Source: Bacteroidales bacterium
Lineage (GTDB): Bacteria; Bacteroidota; Bacteroidia; Bacteroidales; F082
Length of the DNA stretch: 5,138 nucleotides
Assembly (NCBI GenBank): GCA_020853175.1
Contig: JADYZK010000109.1
Span: forward strand, 1-5,138
Direction of reading: 5' to 3'
The notes under the pieces were generated by a model that was given only the letters and a program-made list of their open reading frames with translations, was not told the DNA's origin and made no database searches. Position numbers and translations under genes: made by a program. Positions 1 to 5,138 of this stretch are shown here, piece after piece (within the stretch, counting starts at the first letter, position 1; each line of letters opens with the position of its first letter).

Positions 1-614
1 AACGCTTGAGTAGGCGGGTTTGTTTTATCCCTCTCGATAAGAAATTGATTGAAAAGTGATTCGAGGTTGGGGTGCATTGGGATAAGTCGCTGTTTGTTTC
101 TTTTTCCGGTGACTTTGATTGTTTTTGTCGAAAAATCAAGATCGCCAACTTGCAATCCCATCAATTCGGATAGCCGCATACCACTTTGATAAAACGTTTC
201 TATGATCACTTTTTTTAACAAAGGTTCAAAATTGTGAATTGCTGGAGATTCGGCAACTTTGTTCATATCTGACAACGGAACAAAGTTAGCAACACGTTTT
301 TTATTTTTTAAGGATTTTAGTTGTGTTGCAGGATGGACTTTAATACTTTGGTTGCGTACTAAAAAATCATAAAAAGCTCGTACCGAAGAGATTTTTCGGT
401 TGATACTGCTGTTGTCGAGTTGTTTTTGCTTGAGCTGCCTCACCCAATCGCGTAGCATTGTTTCTTGAACTTGATTCACGTCAGAAAGCTCAAAAGTATC
501 TTCAAGGAATTGCTCAAATTGCAACAAATCAATACGATATGCTTTCACAGTATGTGGTGAATATCGCTTTTCTGATTGAAGATAGGTGAGAAAATCGCTT
601 GTGGTCATGGTCAT
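1..614 (-). CDS. xerC: Tyrosine recombinase, XerC/XerD type (C-terminus cut by the window edge)
   Basis: Site-specific tyrosine recombinase of the family that resolves chromosome dimers at dif with FtsK; it would act on DNA in the cytoplasm. The frame is open for 204 codons from ATG at 614 to the left edge. Residues about 5-90 match the N-terminal SAM-like core-binding domain (FLTYLQSEKRYSPHTVKAY near the start, then INRKISSVRAFYDFL). The catalytic domain follows, with the first catalytic Arg at 147 (SGMRLSEL) and the beta-hairpin Lys at 171 (VTGKRNKQRLIPM). These positions agree closely with XerC and XerD. The HxxR, His/Trp and Tyr motifs and roughly 90 residues lie outside the window. A second in-frame ATG at 608 is possible. 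No Shine-Dalgarno is visible, as is usual in Bacteroidota. The gene lies 81 bp downstream of rpsU, a neighbourhood I recall as conserved in this phylum and one that favours a housekeeping role. XerC versus XerD cannot be decided here. Confidence 0.9.
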   Translation of the reverse strand, partial: MTMTTSDFLTYLQSEKRYSPHTVKAYRIDLLQFEQFLEDTFELSDVNQVQETMLRDWVRQLKQKQLDNSSINRKISSVRAFYDFLVRNQSIKVHPATQLKSLKNKKRVANFVPLSDMNKVAESPAIHNFEPLLKKVIIETFYQSGMRLSELMGLQVGDLDFSTKTIKVTGKRNKQRLIPMHPNLESLFNQFLIERDKTNPPTQA

Positions 615-670
615 AAAAAAAACTTTGATGTAAATTTACTATAAATTCAATCTACATCAAAGTATTTTTT
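615..670 (-). terminator. Hairpin with T-tract between rpsU and the recombinase gene
   Basis: An 11-bp perfect inverted repeat, ACTTTGATGTA (622-632) and TACATCAAAGT (653-663), encloses a second 6-bp repeat, AATTTA (633-638) and TAAATT (642-647), with a CTA loop and a 5-nt bulge (648-652). Read on the minus strand, the hairpin is followed by seven T residues that run directly into the recombinase ATG at 614. The far side carries an A-rich run that can pair with this T-tract. This is the form of a Rho-independent terminator for rpsU, although the stem is AT-rich. Because the T-tract ends at the next start codon, it could also act as an attenuator or limit recombinase translation. That role is inferred. 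Confidence 0.65.
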
Positions 671-695
671 AGAAAAAGATTCTTGTAAATGCAGT

Positions 696-890
696 CTAAT
701 TTTCGGCTGCTTGGCGCAACTGTTGAACGTAAATTGCCTTACGTCTTTGCTCTCTATTGATAATAGAGGGCTTTGTGAATTTTTGACGGATACGGAGTTC
801 TTTAATAACGCCGGTTTTTTCAAATTTTCTTTTGTACTTTTTTAAGGCACGGTCAATGCTTTCGCCTTCTTTTACAGGAATAATGATCAT
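696..890 (-). CDS. rpsU: Small ribosomal subunit protein bS21
   Basis: Ribosomal protein of the 30S platform, close to the 3' end of 16S rRNA. In Bacteroidota, bS21 with bS18 and bS6 is reported to help sequester the anti-Shine-Dalgarno tail. The 64-residue product begins MIIIPVKEGESIDRALKKYK and ends VQQLRQAAEN. It is very basic, with the RREQRRK-like stretch typical of the family (NREQRRKAIYVQQLRQ), and its length is normal for the phylum. The frame stays open upstream to an ATG at 968, but the 26 extra residues are not bS21-like and overlap the predicted promoter at 949-956, so I chose ATG at 890. That start is preceded at 8 nt by a purine-rich stretch complementary to the 16S tail. The gene is followed by a hairpin and the recombinase gene, and ends in TAG. 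Confidence 0.96.
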   Translation of the reverse strand: MIIIPVKEGESIDRALKKYKRKFEKTGVIKELRIRQKFTKPSIINREQRRKAIYVQQLRQAAEN

Positions 891-898
891 GTTAAATA

Positions 899-910
899 CA
901 CTCTCTTTCT
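899..910 (-). promoter_or_regulatory. Extended Shine-Dalgarno-like stretch of rpsU
   Basis: On the minus strand the leader reads AGAAAGAGAGTG, then 8 nt, then the rpsU ATG at 890. Against the CACCUCCUUUCU tail expected for Bacteroidota 16S rRNA, it gives six Watson-Crick pairs (AGAAAG), one G-U pair inside a weak three-base centre, and three more pairs (GTG). No other gene start in the window has comparable complementarity. It supports the start chosen for rpsU. The 16S tail is recalled, not seen here. Confidence 0.5.
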
Positions 911-927
911 TTAGGTGATTAATAATG

Positions 928-941
928 AAGTTAATTAACTT
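928..941. repeat. Perfect 14-bp palindrome in the rpsU 5' leader
   Basis: AAGTTAATTAACTT is its own reverse complement. It begins about 8 bp downstream of the predicted -7 element of rpsU, so it covers or directly follows the expected transcription start. A protein-binding site is possible, but AT-rich palindromes also arise by chance in such DNA. Confidence 0.35.
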
Positions 942-948
942 AGGGCGG

Positions 949-956
949 CAAAGGTA
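949..956 (-). promoter_or_regulatory. rpsU: Predicted -7 promoter element of rpsU
   Basis: The minus strand reads TACCTTTG, a full match to the Bacteroidota primary-sigma -7 consensus TAnnTTTG. No TTTG is present at the usual 19-21 nt upstream; the nearest is 29 nt away. Transcription would begin near 941-943, giving a leader of about 50 nt before the ATG at 890. Confidence 0.5.
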
Positions 957-1016
957 TAAAAACTTCATGAATAAATAATTACATGCAAATCAACTTTTTT
1001 AAAAATTACTTTTTGT

Positions 1017-1481
1017 TTAATTTTTATCGTTGTTAAGCAAGTTTTTCTCTAAAAAGTCGTCCATTTTTTGGTAGAGGTTCAGGCGGGTGCTTCCGCCATA
1101 AATGCCATGGTTTCTGTTGGGATAAATCATCAAATCGAATTGCTTGTTGGCTTTCACCAAGGCGTTGATCATTTCCATGGTGTTTTGGTAATGCACATTG
1201 TCATCGCCGCTGCCATGAACAAGCAAGTAGTTGCCTTTGATTTTTTCAACGTGATTGATGGGTGAATTCAGGTCGTATCCATCAGCGTTTTCGGAGGGCA
1301 AGCGCATGTAGCGTTCGGTGTAAATGTTATCGTAGTAGCGCCAGTTGGTAACAGGAGCAACGGCAATGGCGGCTTTGAAGTAGTCGGCGCCTTTGGTGAT
1401 GCCTAGGCTTGCCATATATCCGCCATAACTCCATCCAAAAACGGCAATACGCTGAGCATCAACATAGTTAAATTTCGACAT
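1017..1481 (-). CDS. C-terminal fragment of the S9B peptidase (catalytic triad)
   Basis: The frame continues after the stop as TEDLITTAKF and then reaches the first available ATG at 1481, giving 154 residues that hold Ser (GWSYGGY), Asp (HGSGDDNVH) and His (NRNHGI). With no signal peptide, no propeller and no visible ribosome binding site, it is unlikely to be a functional gene by itself. It is best read as the rest of the interrupted peptidase. Confidence 0.6.
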   Translation of the reverse strand: MSKFNYVDAQRIAVFGWSYGGYMASLGITKGADYFKAAIAVAPVTNWRYYDNIYTERYMRLPSENADGYDLNSPINHVEKIKGNYLLVHGSGDDNVHYQNTMEMINALVKANKQFDLMIYPNRNHGIYGGSTRLNLYQKMDDFLEKNLLNNDKN

Positions 1482-1511
1482 GAACTTGGCTGTGGTGATA
1501 AGGTCTTCTGT

Positions 1512-1514
1512 TTA
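1512..1514 (-). other. In-frame TAA stop codon inside the peptidase gene
   Basis: The minus strand reads GGA AAA TAC TAA ACA GAA GAC, with family-like sequence in the same frame on both sides. Neither an insertion nor a deletion is needed: one base change (for example GAA or CAA to TAA) accounts for it. TAA is also the normal stop of this gene, of the barrel gene and of the thioredoxin-fold gene, so codon reassignment is not supported. Confidence 0.9.
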
Positions 1515-3233
1515 GTATTTTCCCAACTCTTTGTAAGTCATTTTTTTGAATAGTGATCCTCTCGCTCCGGTGCCGCGGTTGTCAACAGAAATAACGATGA
1601 TGCCTTTTTGTGCCAGATGCTGAAACCACAAGCTGTTGGAGCCTCCCCATGAATTGTTCACTGTTTGCGCGCCGGGTCCACCATATATATATATGAGTAC
1701 AGGATATTTTTTTGTTGAGTCGAATTGGGGGGGGACAACTTTCCATGCGTTTAGAACAACGTTTTCGCCATTGGGCAAAACAATGGAGGGATCGTCTATG
1801 GTAAAAAACTCGAAAGCAGGCGCATTATAGGCCTTAACTTTTGCAGCTAAATCGGCGTTGTCTTTTAAAACGCGAAGTTTTTTGCCTTTGGTGCTTTGAA
1901 CACTTATATAATAAGGTGAATTGATGGTGCTGTTGGTGTTGATAAATGCACTGTAATCGGTGCTGAAGAGAGCATCGTTTTGGCCTTTCATATCCATGAT
2001 GGTTTTGATGTTTCCTTTCAAGTCAACACTGTGAATAGTTCTATCCATGGGCGAAACATCGGCACTTTGGAAGTATATTTTTTTCTCTTTTGCGCTGTAA
2101 CCATAAAGTTTTGTCACATCCCAAGACCCTTTGGTGAGCTGAACCGAAGAGTTGTTGTCGAGCTGATGCAGATAAATATGGTTGAAGCCGTCTTTTTCGC
2201 TGGTCAGGATGTAATGCTTGGCATCGGGCAAGAAATAGAGGTTATCGGTAATGTCAACATAATACTCGCTTTTCTCTTGATAAGCTGTTGTTGTTGTTCC
2301 GGTAGTTGCTGAAGCTAGAAGGATTTCAAAGTGGTTTTGGTGGCGATTCAGTCGTTGAATGGAAAGAATTTCGGGGTTTAGCGTCCATTGAATGCGTGGA
2401 ATGTAAATGTCGGTATTTTCACCAAGATCAACGGTTGTGGTTTTATTGTCAGCAAGAGCATACACTTGAACACTTACAAGGGAATTGTTTTCGCCTGCTT
2501 TGGGGTATTTATATTTGTAGTTTTCGGGATAGAGGCTGCCGTAAAAAGTCATCTGAAACTCTTTAACATCCGACTCGTCGAAACGGATGTAGGCAATGTG
2601 CTGACTGTTAGGCGACCAAAAGAAAGCTTTGGTAAAACTGAATTCCTCTTCATAAACCCAGTCGGTGGTTCCATTGATGATGTTGTTGGTTTCGCCATCG
2701 AAGGTGATTTGGGTTTCTGTGGCATCGAGAAGGTTTTTGATGAAAAGGTTGTTGTCACGCGCAAAAGCTACTTTCATGCCATCGGGCGAAAAGGAGGCCA
2801 ATTGCTGCTTTCCACCATCGGAAAGCGGGGTGAGGGTCTTTTTTTGAAAGTCATAAACAAAAAATGTGGCCTTTGACGAATGGCGGTAAATGGCTTCAAT
2901 ATCGGTGGGGATGAGCATCTTTTGCTCGTCAGGACTTAGCTCATACGAATAAAATTTGATGGGTTCAGTGGCGCCTTCAGGGATTAGATTTTTGAGGTCA
3001 ACCCATGTTTTAACCAATTCACCACTTGTAAAATCATACACATTCAGGGCATCATCATCAAGAATGGCATAGGTTTTTCCATCGGAAAGCGGATTTACGC
3101 CAAACACCATTTCCGGGCTGAATGTTCTTTTTGACCAAATGTCCTGTAAACTGATTTGCTGCTGTCCGTAGGTTTTAAAGGTTACTAGAAGTAACAACAT
3201 CACTACTAATGAGTTAGGTAGATTTTTTTTCAT
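1512..3233 (-). CDS. N-terminal fragment of the S9B peptidase (signal peptide, propeller, start of hydrolase domain)
   Basis: This is the part of the gene that would be translated as it stands: 573 residues from ATG at 3233, ending ...YKELGKY. It keeps the signal peptide, the propeller and the glutamate motif, but stops about 28 residues before the nucleophile Ser, so the product should have no peptidase activity. The start is supported by the signal peptide that begins immediately and by a TAnnTTTG element about 30 bp upstream. No Shine-Dalgarno is visible. Confidence 0.75.
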   Translation of the reverse strand: MKKNLPNSLVVMLLLLVTFKTYGQQQISLQDIWSKRTFSPEMVFGVNPLSDGKTYAILDDDALNVYDFTSGELVKTWVDLKNLIPEGATEPIKFYSYELSPDEQKMLIPTDIEAIYRHSSKATFFVYDFQKKTLTPLSDGGKQQLASFSPDGMKVAFARDNNLFIKNLLDATETQITFDGETNNIINGTTDWVYEEEFSFTKAFFWSPNSQHIAYIRFDESDVKEFQMTFYGSLYPENYKYKYPKAGENNSLVSVQVYALADNKTTTVDLGENTDIYIPRIQWTLNPEILSIQRLNRHQNHFEILLASATTGTTTTAYQEKSEYYVDITDNLYFLPDAKHYILTSEKDGFNHIYLHQLDNNSSVQLTKGSWDVTKLYGYSAKEKKIYFQSADVSPMDRTIHSVDLKGNIKTIMDMKGQNDALFSTDYSAFINTNSTINSPYYISVQSTKGKKLRVLKDNADLAAKVKAYNAPAFEFFTIDDPSIVLPNGENVVLNAWKVVPPQFDSTKKYPVLIYIYGGPGAQTVNNSWGGSNSLWFQHLAQKGIIVISVDNRGTGARGSLFKKMTYKELGKY

Positions 3234-3261
3234 CTTGTTGAAAGCATTTTAAAATTTTAGT

Positions 3262-3269
3262 CAAAATTA
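3262..3269 (-). promoter_or_regulatory. Predicted -7 promoter element of the peptidase gene
   Basis: The minus strand reads TAATTTTG, matching the Bacteroidota -7 consensus TAnnTTTG, 28 bp upstream of the ATG at 3233. There is no clear TTTG at the -33 spacing. Transcription would start near 3255, leaving a leader of about 20 nt. Confidence 0.45.
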
Positions 3270-3290
3270 ATCAATTTGCTGAAATGGAAT

Positions 3291-3322
3291 GTTGTGGACG
3301 TGGGAAGTGTTTGTTATTTTTG
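3291..3322 (+). promoter_or_regulatory. Predicted promoter of tRNA-Val
   Basis: GTTG at 3291-3294 matches three of four bases of the -33 element TTTG. After 20 nt, TATTTTTG at 3315-3322 is a full match to the -7 element TAnnTTTG. The spacing is that reported for Bacteroidota housekeeping promoters. The tRNA begins 31 bp after the -7 element, so a leader of about 24 nt would be removed during processing. Confidence 0.65.
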
Positions 3323-3352
3323 CAGTCCGCAACACTTCAAAAAAGTGGACAA

Positions 3353-3427
3353 GGGCATTTAACTCAGTTGGTTTAGAGTGTCACCTTGACAGGGTGGAAG
3401 TCACTGGTTCGAGTCCAGTAATGCCCA
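3353..3427 (+). tRNA. tRNA-Val (anticodon GAC)
   Basis: It folds into a full cloverleaf. The acceptor stem is GGGCATT with AATGCCC (3353-3359, 3420-3426). The D stem is ACTC/GAGT. The anticodon stem is TCACC/GGTGG with one T-G pair and the loop TTGACAG. The T stem is ACTGG/CCAGT with the loop TTCGAGT. The anticodon is GAC at 3388-3390, reading GUC and GUU valine codons. The discriminator base is A3427. No CCA is encoded (CAAG follows), so the end must be added after transcription, as is common in Bacteroidota. The gene stands alone, with its own promoter and terminator. Confidence 0.96.
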
Positions 3428-3431
3428 CAAG

Positions 3432-3456
3432 ATGAGAGCTTTGGCTCTCATTTTTT
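3432..3456 (+). terminator. Rho-independent terminator of tRNA-Val
   Basis: An 8-bp perfect stem, ATGAGAGC (3432-3439) and GCTCTCAT (3444-3451), with a TTTG loop, runs directly into TTTTTT ending at 3456. It starts 4 nt after the tRNA. The minus strand has no T-tract on the other side, so it should not terminate the barrel gene that converges from the right. Confidence 0.85.
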
Positions 3457-3502
3457 GTTAAAACTATTTAGTTAAACTTTTTGATAAATTTCCAATTTTG
3501 TT

Positions 3503-4246
3503 TTACTCTCTCACCATTGGATAGGTACTGGGTTTGAATATTTTATAAGAAACGCCAAATGTGGTGAGGTTATAAAAGTCGTAGGGTGAGCGATTTAAGC
3601 TTTCAAAAGAATCGAATTTATCAGAATTCATCCAGCGGTTGGCTGTTTCAAACCTTACAGACCAGTTCTCGTTTATTTTATAACTCACTCCAAGTCCTCC
3701 GAGGGCAACCCCTTCTATTACCCTTCCCAAAAAACCACTGCCGCTGCCATACCCCCTCGATGCAACAGTTCTGTTCTCGGCAATACTCATTAAGTCGGAG
3801 TTGTAGTAACTCAGGCCAATACCAAGAATAATATACGGAGCCCAAAGTTGGTCGGTTCGATAAGGGATAAAAAGGAGCAATGGATTGATGTTGATACTAA
3901 AATTTCCTTCAATGGTTTGTGCTTGAAACTTGAGGTTTCCATTTGGTTTAACTCCTTTCATATTTGCAACGGCAAGTTGACCTCCTGCACGAAGAAACTG
4001 AAACACATCCCAGCTCAAAGTAAGCTGATAGGATGTACCCAATTCATTTTCGGGACTGATGGAAGGAAAGACGGAGTTTTTTTTGATGTCGGTGAATGTA
4101 ACCGTTGGACCAGAGCTCACAGTTACAATTAAACCGGGATTAAAAAGATACATCCTGTGCACAATGCTTTGAGCACTGACAGATCTACCGAAAAGCAGTA
4201 TCAGCGCTATAATGGCAAAAAGGCAAGGACGTACTTTAAAAGTCAT
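3503..4246 (-). CDS. Secreted outer-membrane beta-barrel protein, function unknown
   Basis: A 247-residue protein with a clear signal peptide: MTFKVRPCLF, the hydrophobic core AIIALILLFG, then SVSA with likely cleavage after residue 25. The mature part is rich in alternating polar/hydrophobic, aromatic-ended segments typical of beta-strands, such as YQLTLSWDVFQFLRAGGQLAVA, IEGNFSININPLLLF, APYIILGIGLSYY, VALGGLGVSYKI and WSVRFETANRW. It also has a Gly/Ser-rich loop near 167-173 (RGYGSGSGF). The last strand-like segment (FYNLTTFGVSYKIF) is followed by a short tail, PSTYPMVRE. This fits the small outer-membrane beta-barrel families common in Bacteroidota. I cannot name the family or a substrate. 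There is no OmpA-like domain and no TonB plug. It lies 90 bp downstream of the thioredoxin-fold gene on the same strand and converges on tRNA-Val. Confidence 0.75.
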   Translation of the reverse strand: MTFKVRPCLFAIIALILLFGRSVSAQSIVHRMYLFNPGLIVTVSSGPTVTFTDIKKNSVFPSISPENELGTSYQLTLSWDVFQFLRAGGQLAVANMKGVKPNGNLKFQAQTIEGNFSININPLLLFIPYRTDQLWAPYIILGIGLSYYNSDLMSIAENRTVASRGYGSGSGFLGRVIEGVALGGLGVSYKINENWSVRFETANRWMNSDKFDSFESLNRSPYDFYNLTTFGVSYKIFKPSTYPMVRE

Positions 4247-4267
4247 CGTTTTAATTTGGTCTAATGC

Positions 4268-4284
4268 ACTGAAATGTTTTCAGT
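4268..4284. repeat. Short inverted repeat upstream of the barrel gene
   Basis: ACTGAAA (4268-4274) and TTTCAGT (4278-4284) form a perfect 7-bp stem around a 3-nt spacer, 21 bp before the barrel start codon. No T-tract follows on the minus strand, so it is a poor terminator. It could be a leader hairpin or an operator. I see no TAnnTTTG promoter element in 4247-4336. Confidence 0.35.
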
Positions 4285-4336
4285 TAGAAGATTTTGGGTA
4301 TGCTTGAAATTTGATTGATAACAGTATTATTATTTT

Positions 4337-5138
4337 TTATTCTTTTGATTGTGTAAGCAGGTAATTGTCTATCAATTTGCTGAGATGCTCTGCCGCGATT
4401 CGTTTACCGATGATTGTTTTATTTTTGTCAAGCAGATAGATTACAGGAACGCTGTAAATATCATAAAGGTCGTGGTAATCGGTAGTCATGCTTTTTGTGC
4501 CATTCACGTGAAGCCATGGATATTTTTTTTCACGGATGTACTTTTTCCAACCATCAAAATCGTTGGTTGAGTTGATGGCATACACGCCAAAATCATAAGC
4601 TCCGGTTTTGTAAAGCTCGTAAAGGGTTTCCATTTCTTTTTTGCAATGACCACAGGTTTGGTCCCAGAAAATAAGGACGGTGAAGGGTTTGTCAATCTCA
4701 CGAAACGACCTAAAATTATCAGTGGTATCCACCAACCACATTTCGGGTGCTTTCATTCCGAGCAAGCTGTTGCGCATTTTGTTGGCTCTTTCCATCAGTT
4801 GTTCTTCAACAGAAGGAGTGGTGTTTTTTATTTTTTTGGTCACAAAATAGTGATCTACAAGGTGCACAAACACTTTATCGAGTCCCATAATTTTGGGAGT
4901 TTGGTAGTCGGCCACGAAGTGCCAAATAAGGTACTCAGTCATTTTTTCGCTGCTTGAAGCTTTTGTCATCAGCTTGTCCACTTCATTGATAATGGAATCG
5001 GCATCGGGCAGCACAAGCTTCTCGAAATAGGTTTTGAGCTTCATGGGCAAGATGGGCGTAAGAAGCAATCGTTCGTCGGCAAGATCAAAATTGTCCCAAA
5101 ATTTCGATTTGTAATAGTGGTAAGTGGCTTCTTGGTCG
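4337..5138 (-). CDS. TlpA-like thioredoxin-fold protein with DUF5106-like region (N-terminus cut by the window edge)
   Basis: Predicted periplasmic or membrane-anchored thiol-disulfide oxidoreductase. The frame is open from the right edge (first full codon ends at 5137) for 266 residues, so the apparent start at 5068 (TTG) is not the true one. In-window residues 1-125 are helical and open with HYYKSKFWDNFDLADERLL, followed by PILPMKLKTYFEKL. This resembles the DUF5106 region found before thioredoxin domains in Bacteroidota. A thioredoxin fold follows from about 126: the lead-in GMKAPEMWLVD, the strand FTVLIFWDQTC with active site CGHC at 162-165, the strand DFGVYAINST, and the cis-proline motif SVPVIYLLDK (Pro231). 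Both active-site cysteines are present, so it could be redox-active; reductase versus isomerase is not decidable. The missing N-terminus should hold a signal peptide and perhaps a DUF4369-like domain. Confidence 0.85.
   Translation of the reverse strand, partial: DQEATYHYYKSKFWDNFDLADERLLLTPILPMKLKTYFEKLVLPDADSIINEVDKLMTKASSSEKMTEYLIWHFVADYQTPKIMGLDKVFVHLVDHYFVTKKIKNTTPSVEEQLMERANKMRNSLLGMKAPEMWLVDTTDNFRSFREIDKPFTVLIFWDQTCGHCKKEMETLYELYKTGAYDFGVYAINSTNDFDGWKKYIREKKYPWLHVNGTKSMTTDYHDLYDIYSVPVIYLLDKNKTIIGKRIAAEHLSKLIDNYLLTQSKE

Larger units (their letters stand above)
1017..3233 (-). pseudogene. Dipeptidyl peptidase IV/prolyl tripeptidyl peptidase (S9B) gene interrupted by one in-frame stop
   Basis: Secreted serine peptidase that removes N-terminal di- or tripeptides after proline, used by Bacteroidota in periplasmic peptide breakdown. 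The 739-codon frame is continuous except for TAA at codon 574 (1512-1514). Residues 1-23 form a signal peptide (MKKNLPNSLVVMLLLLVTF, likely cleaved after TYG). The beta-propeller follows and carries the substrate N-terminus-binding glutamates in DWVYEEEF (191-198). The alpha/beta-hydrolase domain starts near 480, with oxyanion Tyr in YIYGGPG (about 515-521) and DNRGTGARG (551-559). The triad lies after the stop: Ser602 (GWSYGGY), Asp677 (HGSGDDNVH) and His708 (NRNHGI). Total length fits the family's roughly 720-740 residues. Family memory (LGKYETEDQI-like) suggests the stop was GAA. All motifs on both sides are intact, so the mutation is recent or is a sequencing or assembly error. DPP IV and the tripeptidyl peptidase cannot be separated by eye. 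Confidence 0.85.

Noticed and set aside
1..614. Tyrosine recombinase as an integrase of a mobile element or phage
   Set aside because: The core-binding domain, the Arg147 and Lys171 positions and the rpsU neighbourhood fit chromosomal XerC/XerD. No att-like repeat of the tRNA end, excisionase or cargo genes are visible.
891..968. N-terminal extension of bS21 starting at ATG 968
   Set aside because: The extra 26 residues are not bS21-like, overlap the predicted promoter, and would replace the standard MIIIPVKEGE start.
969..1016. Terminator after the peptidase gene
   Set aside because: Only a weak A5/T5 repeat (AAAAA-GTAA-TTTTT on the minus strand) is present, with no GC-containing stem, so I do not call it.
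1512..1514. Selenocysteine, pyrrolysine or genetic-code reassignment at the internal stop
   Set aside because: The codon is TAA, not TGA or TAG. TAA also ends the peptidase, barrel and thioredoxin-fold genes here, and family members do not need a special residue at this site.
2388..2876. Plus-strand open frame of 162 codons opposite the peptidase gene, with other plus-strand frames in 1068-2876
   Set aside because: They lie antisense to a clearly coding, motif-rich gene, and their translations show no recognisable domain.
3457..3502. Hairpin at the 3' end of the barrel gene
   Set aside because: AACT/AGTT gives only four clean pairs before mismatches, and no T-tract follows on the minus strand.
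3586..4132. Plus-strand open frames opposite the barrel gene
   Set aside because: They are shadows of the signal-peptide-bearing barrel gene, with no domain or start signal of their own.
1..5138. CRISPR array, insertion sequence, toxin-antitoxin or defence system
   Set aside because: No regularly spaced repeats, transposase motifs or small paired genes were seen. All space is taken up by the listed genes and short spacers.

Overview
The window looks like chromosomal DNA from a member of the Bacteroidota. Several signs agree. Promoter-like elements match the Bacteroidota -7 consensus TAnnTTTG. Most start codons have no Shine-Dalgarno sequence. The tRNA gene has no encoded CCA. The protein content is also typical: a short bS21, a secreted S9B prolyl peptidase, a DUF5106-like/thioredoxin protein and an outer-membrane beta-barrel protein. 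I cannot place it below phylum level. Every protein gene is on the minus strand; the only plus-strand gene is a tRNA.

Layout from left to right. Positions 1-614 hold the N-terminal two thirds of a XerC/XerD-type tyrosine recombinase, cut by the left edge. Positions 615-670 hold a long hairpin with a T-tract that abuts the recombinase start codon. Positions 696-890 hold rpsU (bS21), with a purine-rich leader and a TAnnTTTG promoter element. Positions 1017-3233 hold a dipeptidyl peptidase IV/prolyl tripeptidyl peptidase gene. Its frame is intact end to end except for one in-frame TAA at 1512-1514, which separates the propeller region from the catalytic triad. Positions 3291-3456 form a complete tRNA-Val(GAC) unit with promoter, gene and terminator. 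Positions 3503-4246 hold a secreted beta-barrel protein of unknown function. Positions 4337-5138 hold the C-terminal part of a TlpA-like thioredoxin-fold protein with a CGHC active site, cut by the right edge.

How the genes relate. rpsU followed by a Xer-type recombinase is, from recall, a conserved Bacteroidota arrangement that leads into hpf, tRNAs, tuf, secE and nusG, so the recombinase is probably a housekeeping gene and not a mobile-element integrase. The peptidase, barrel and thioredoxin-fold proteins are all predicted to act in the cell envelope, but nothing in the sequence shows that they share a pathway. The dpp4-like gene and tRNA-Val are divergent and their promoters share a 120-bp intergenic space.

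I found no CRISPR array, insertion sequence, phage module, defence island or clearly new system. The observations most worth checking are the single nonsense codon in the peptidase gene, the extended anti-Shine-Dalgarno complementarity in the rpsU leader, and the terminator-like hairpin that ends exactly at the recombinase start codon.
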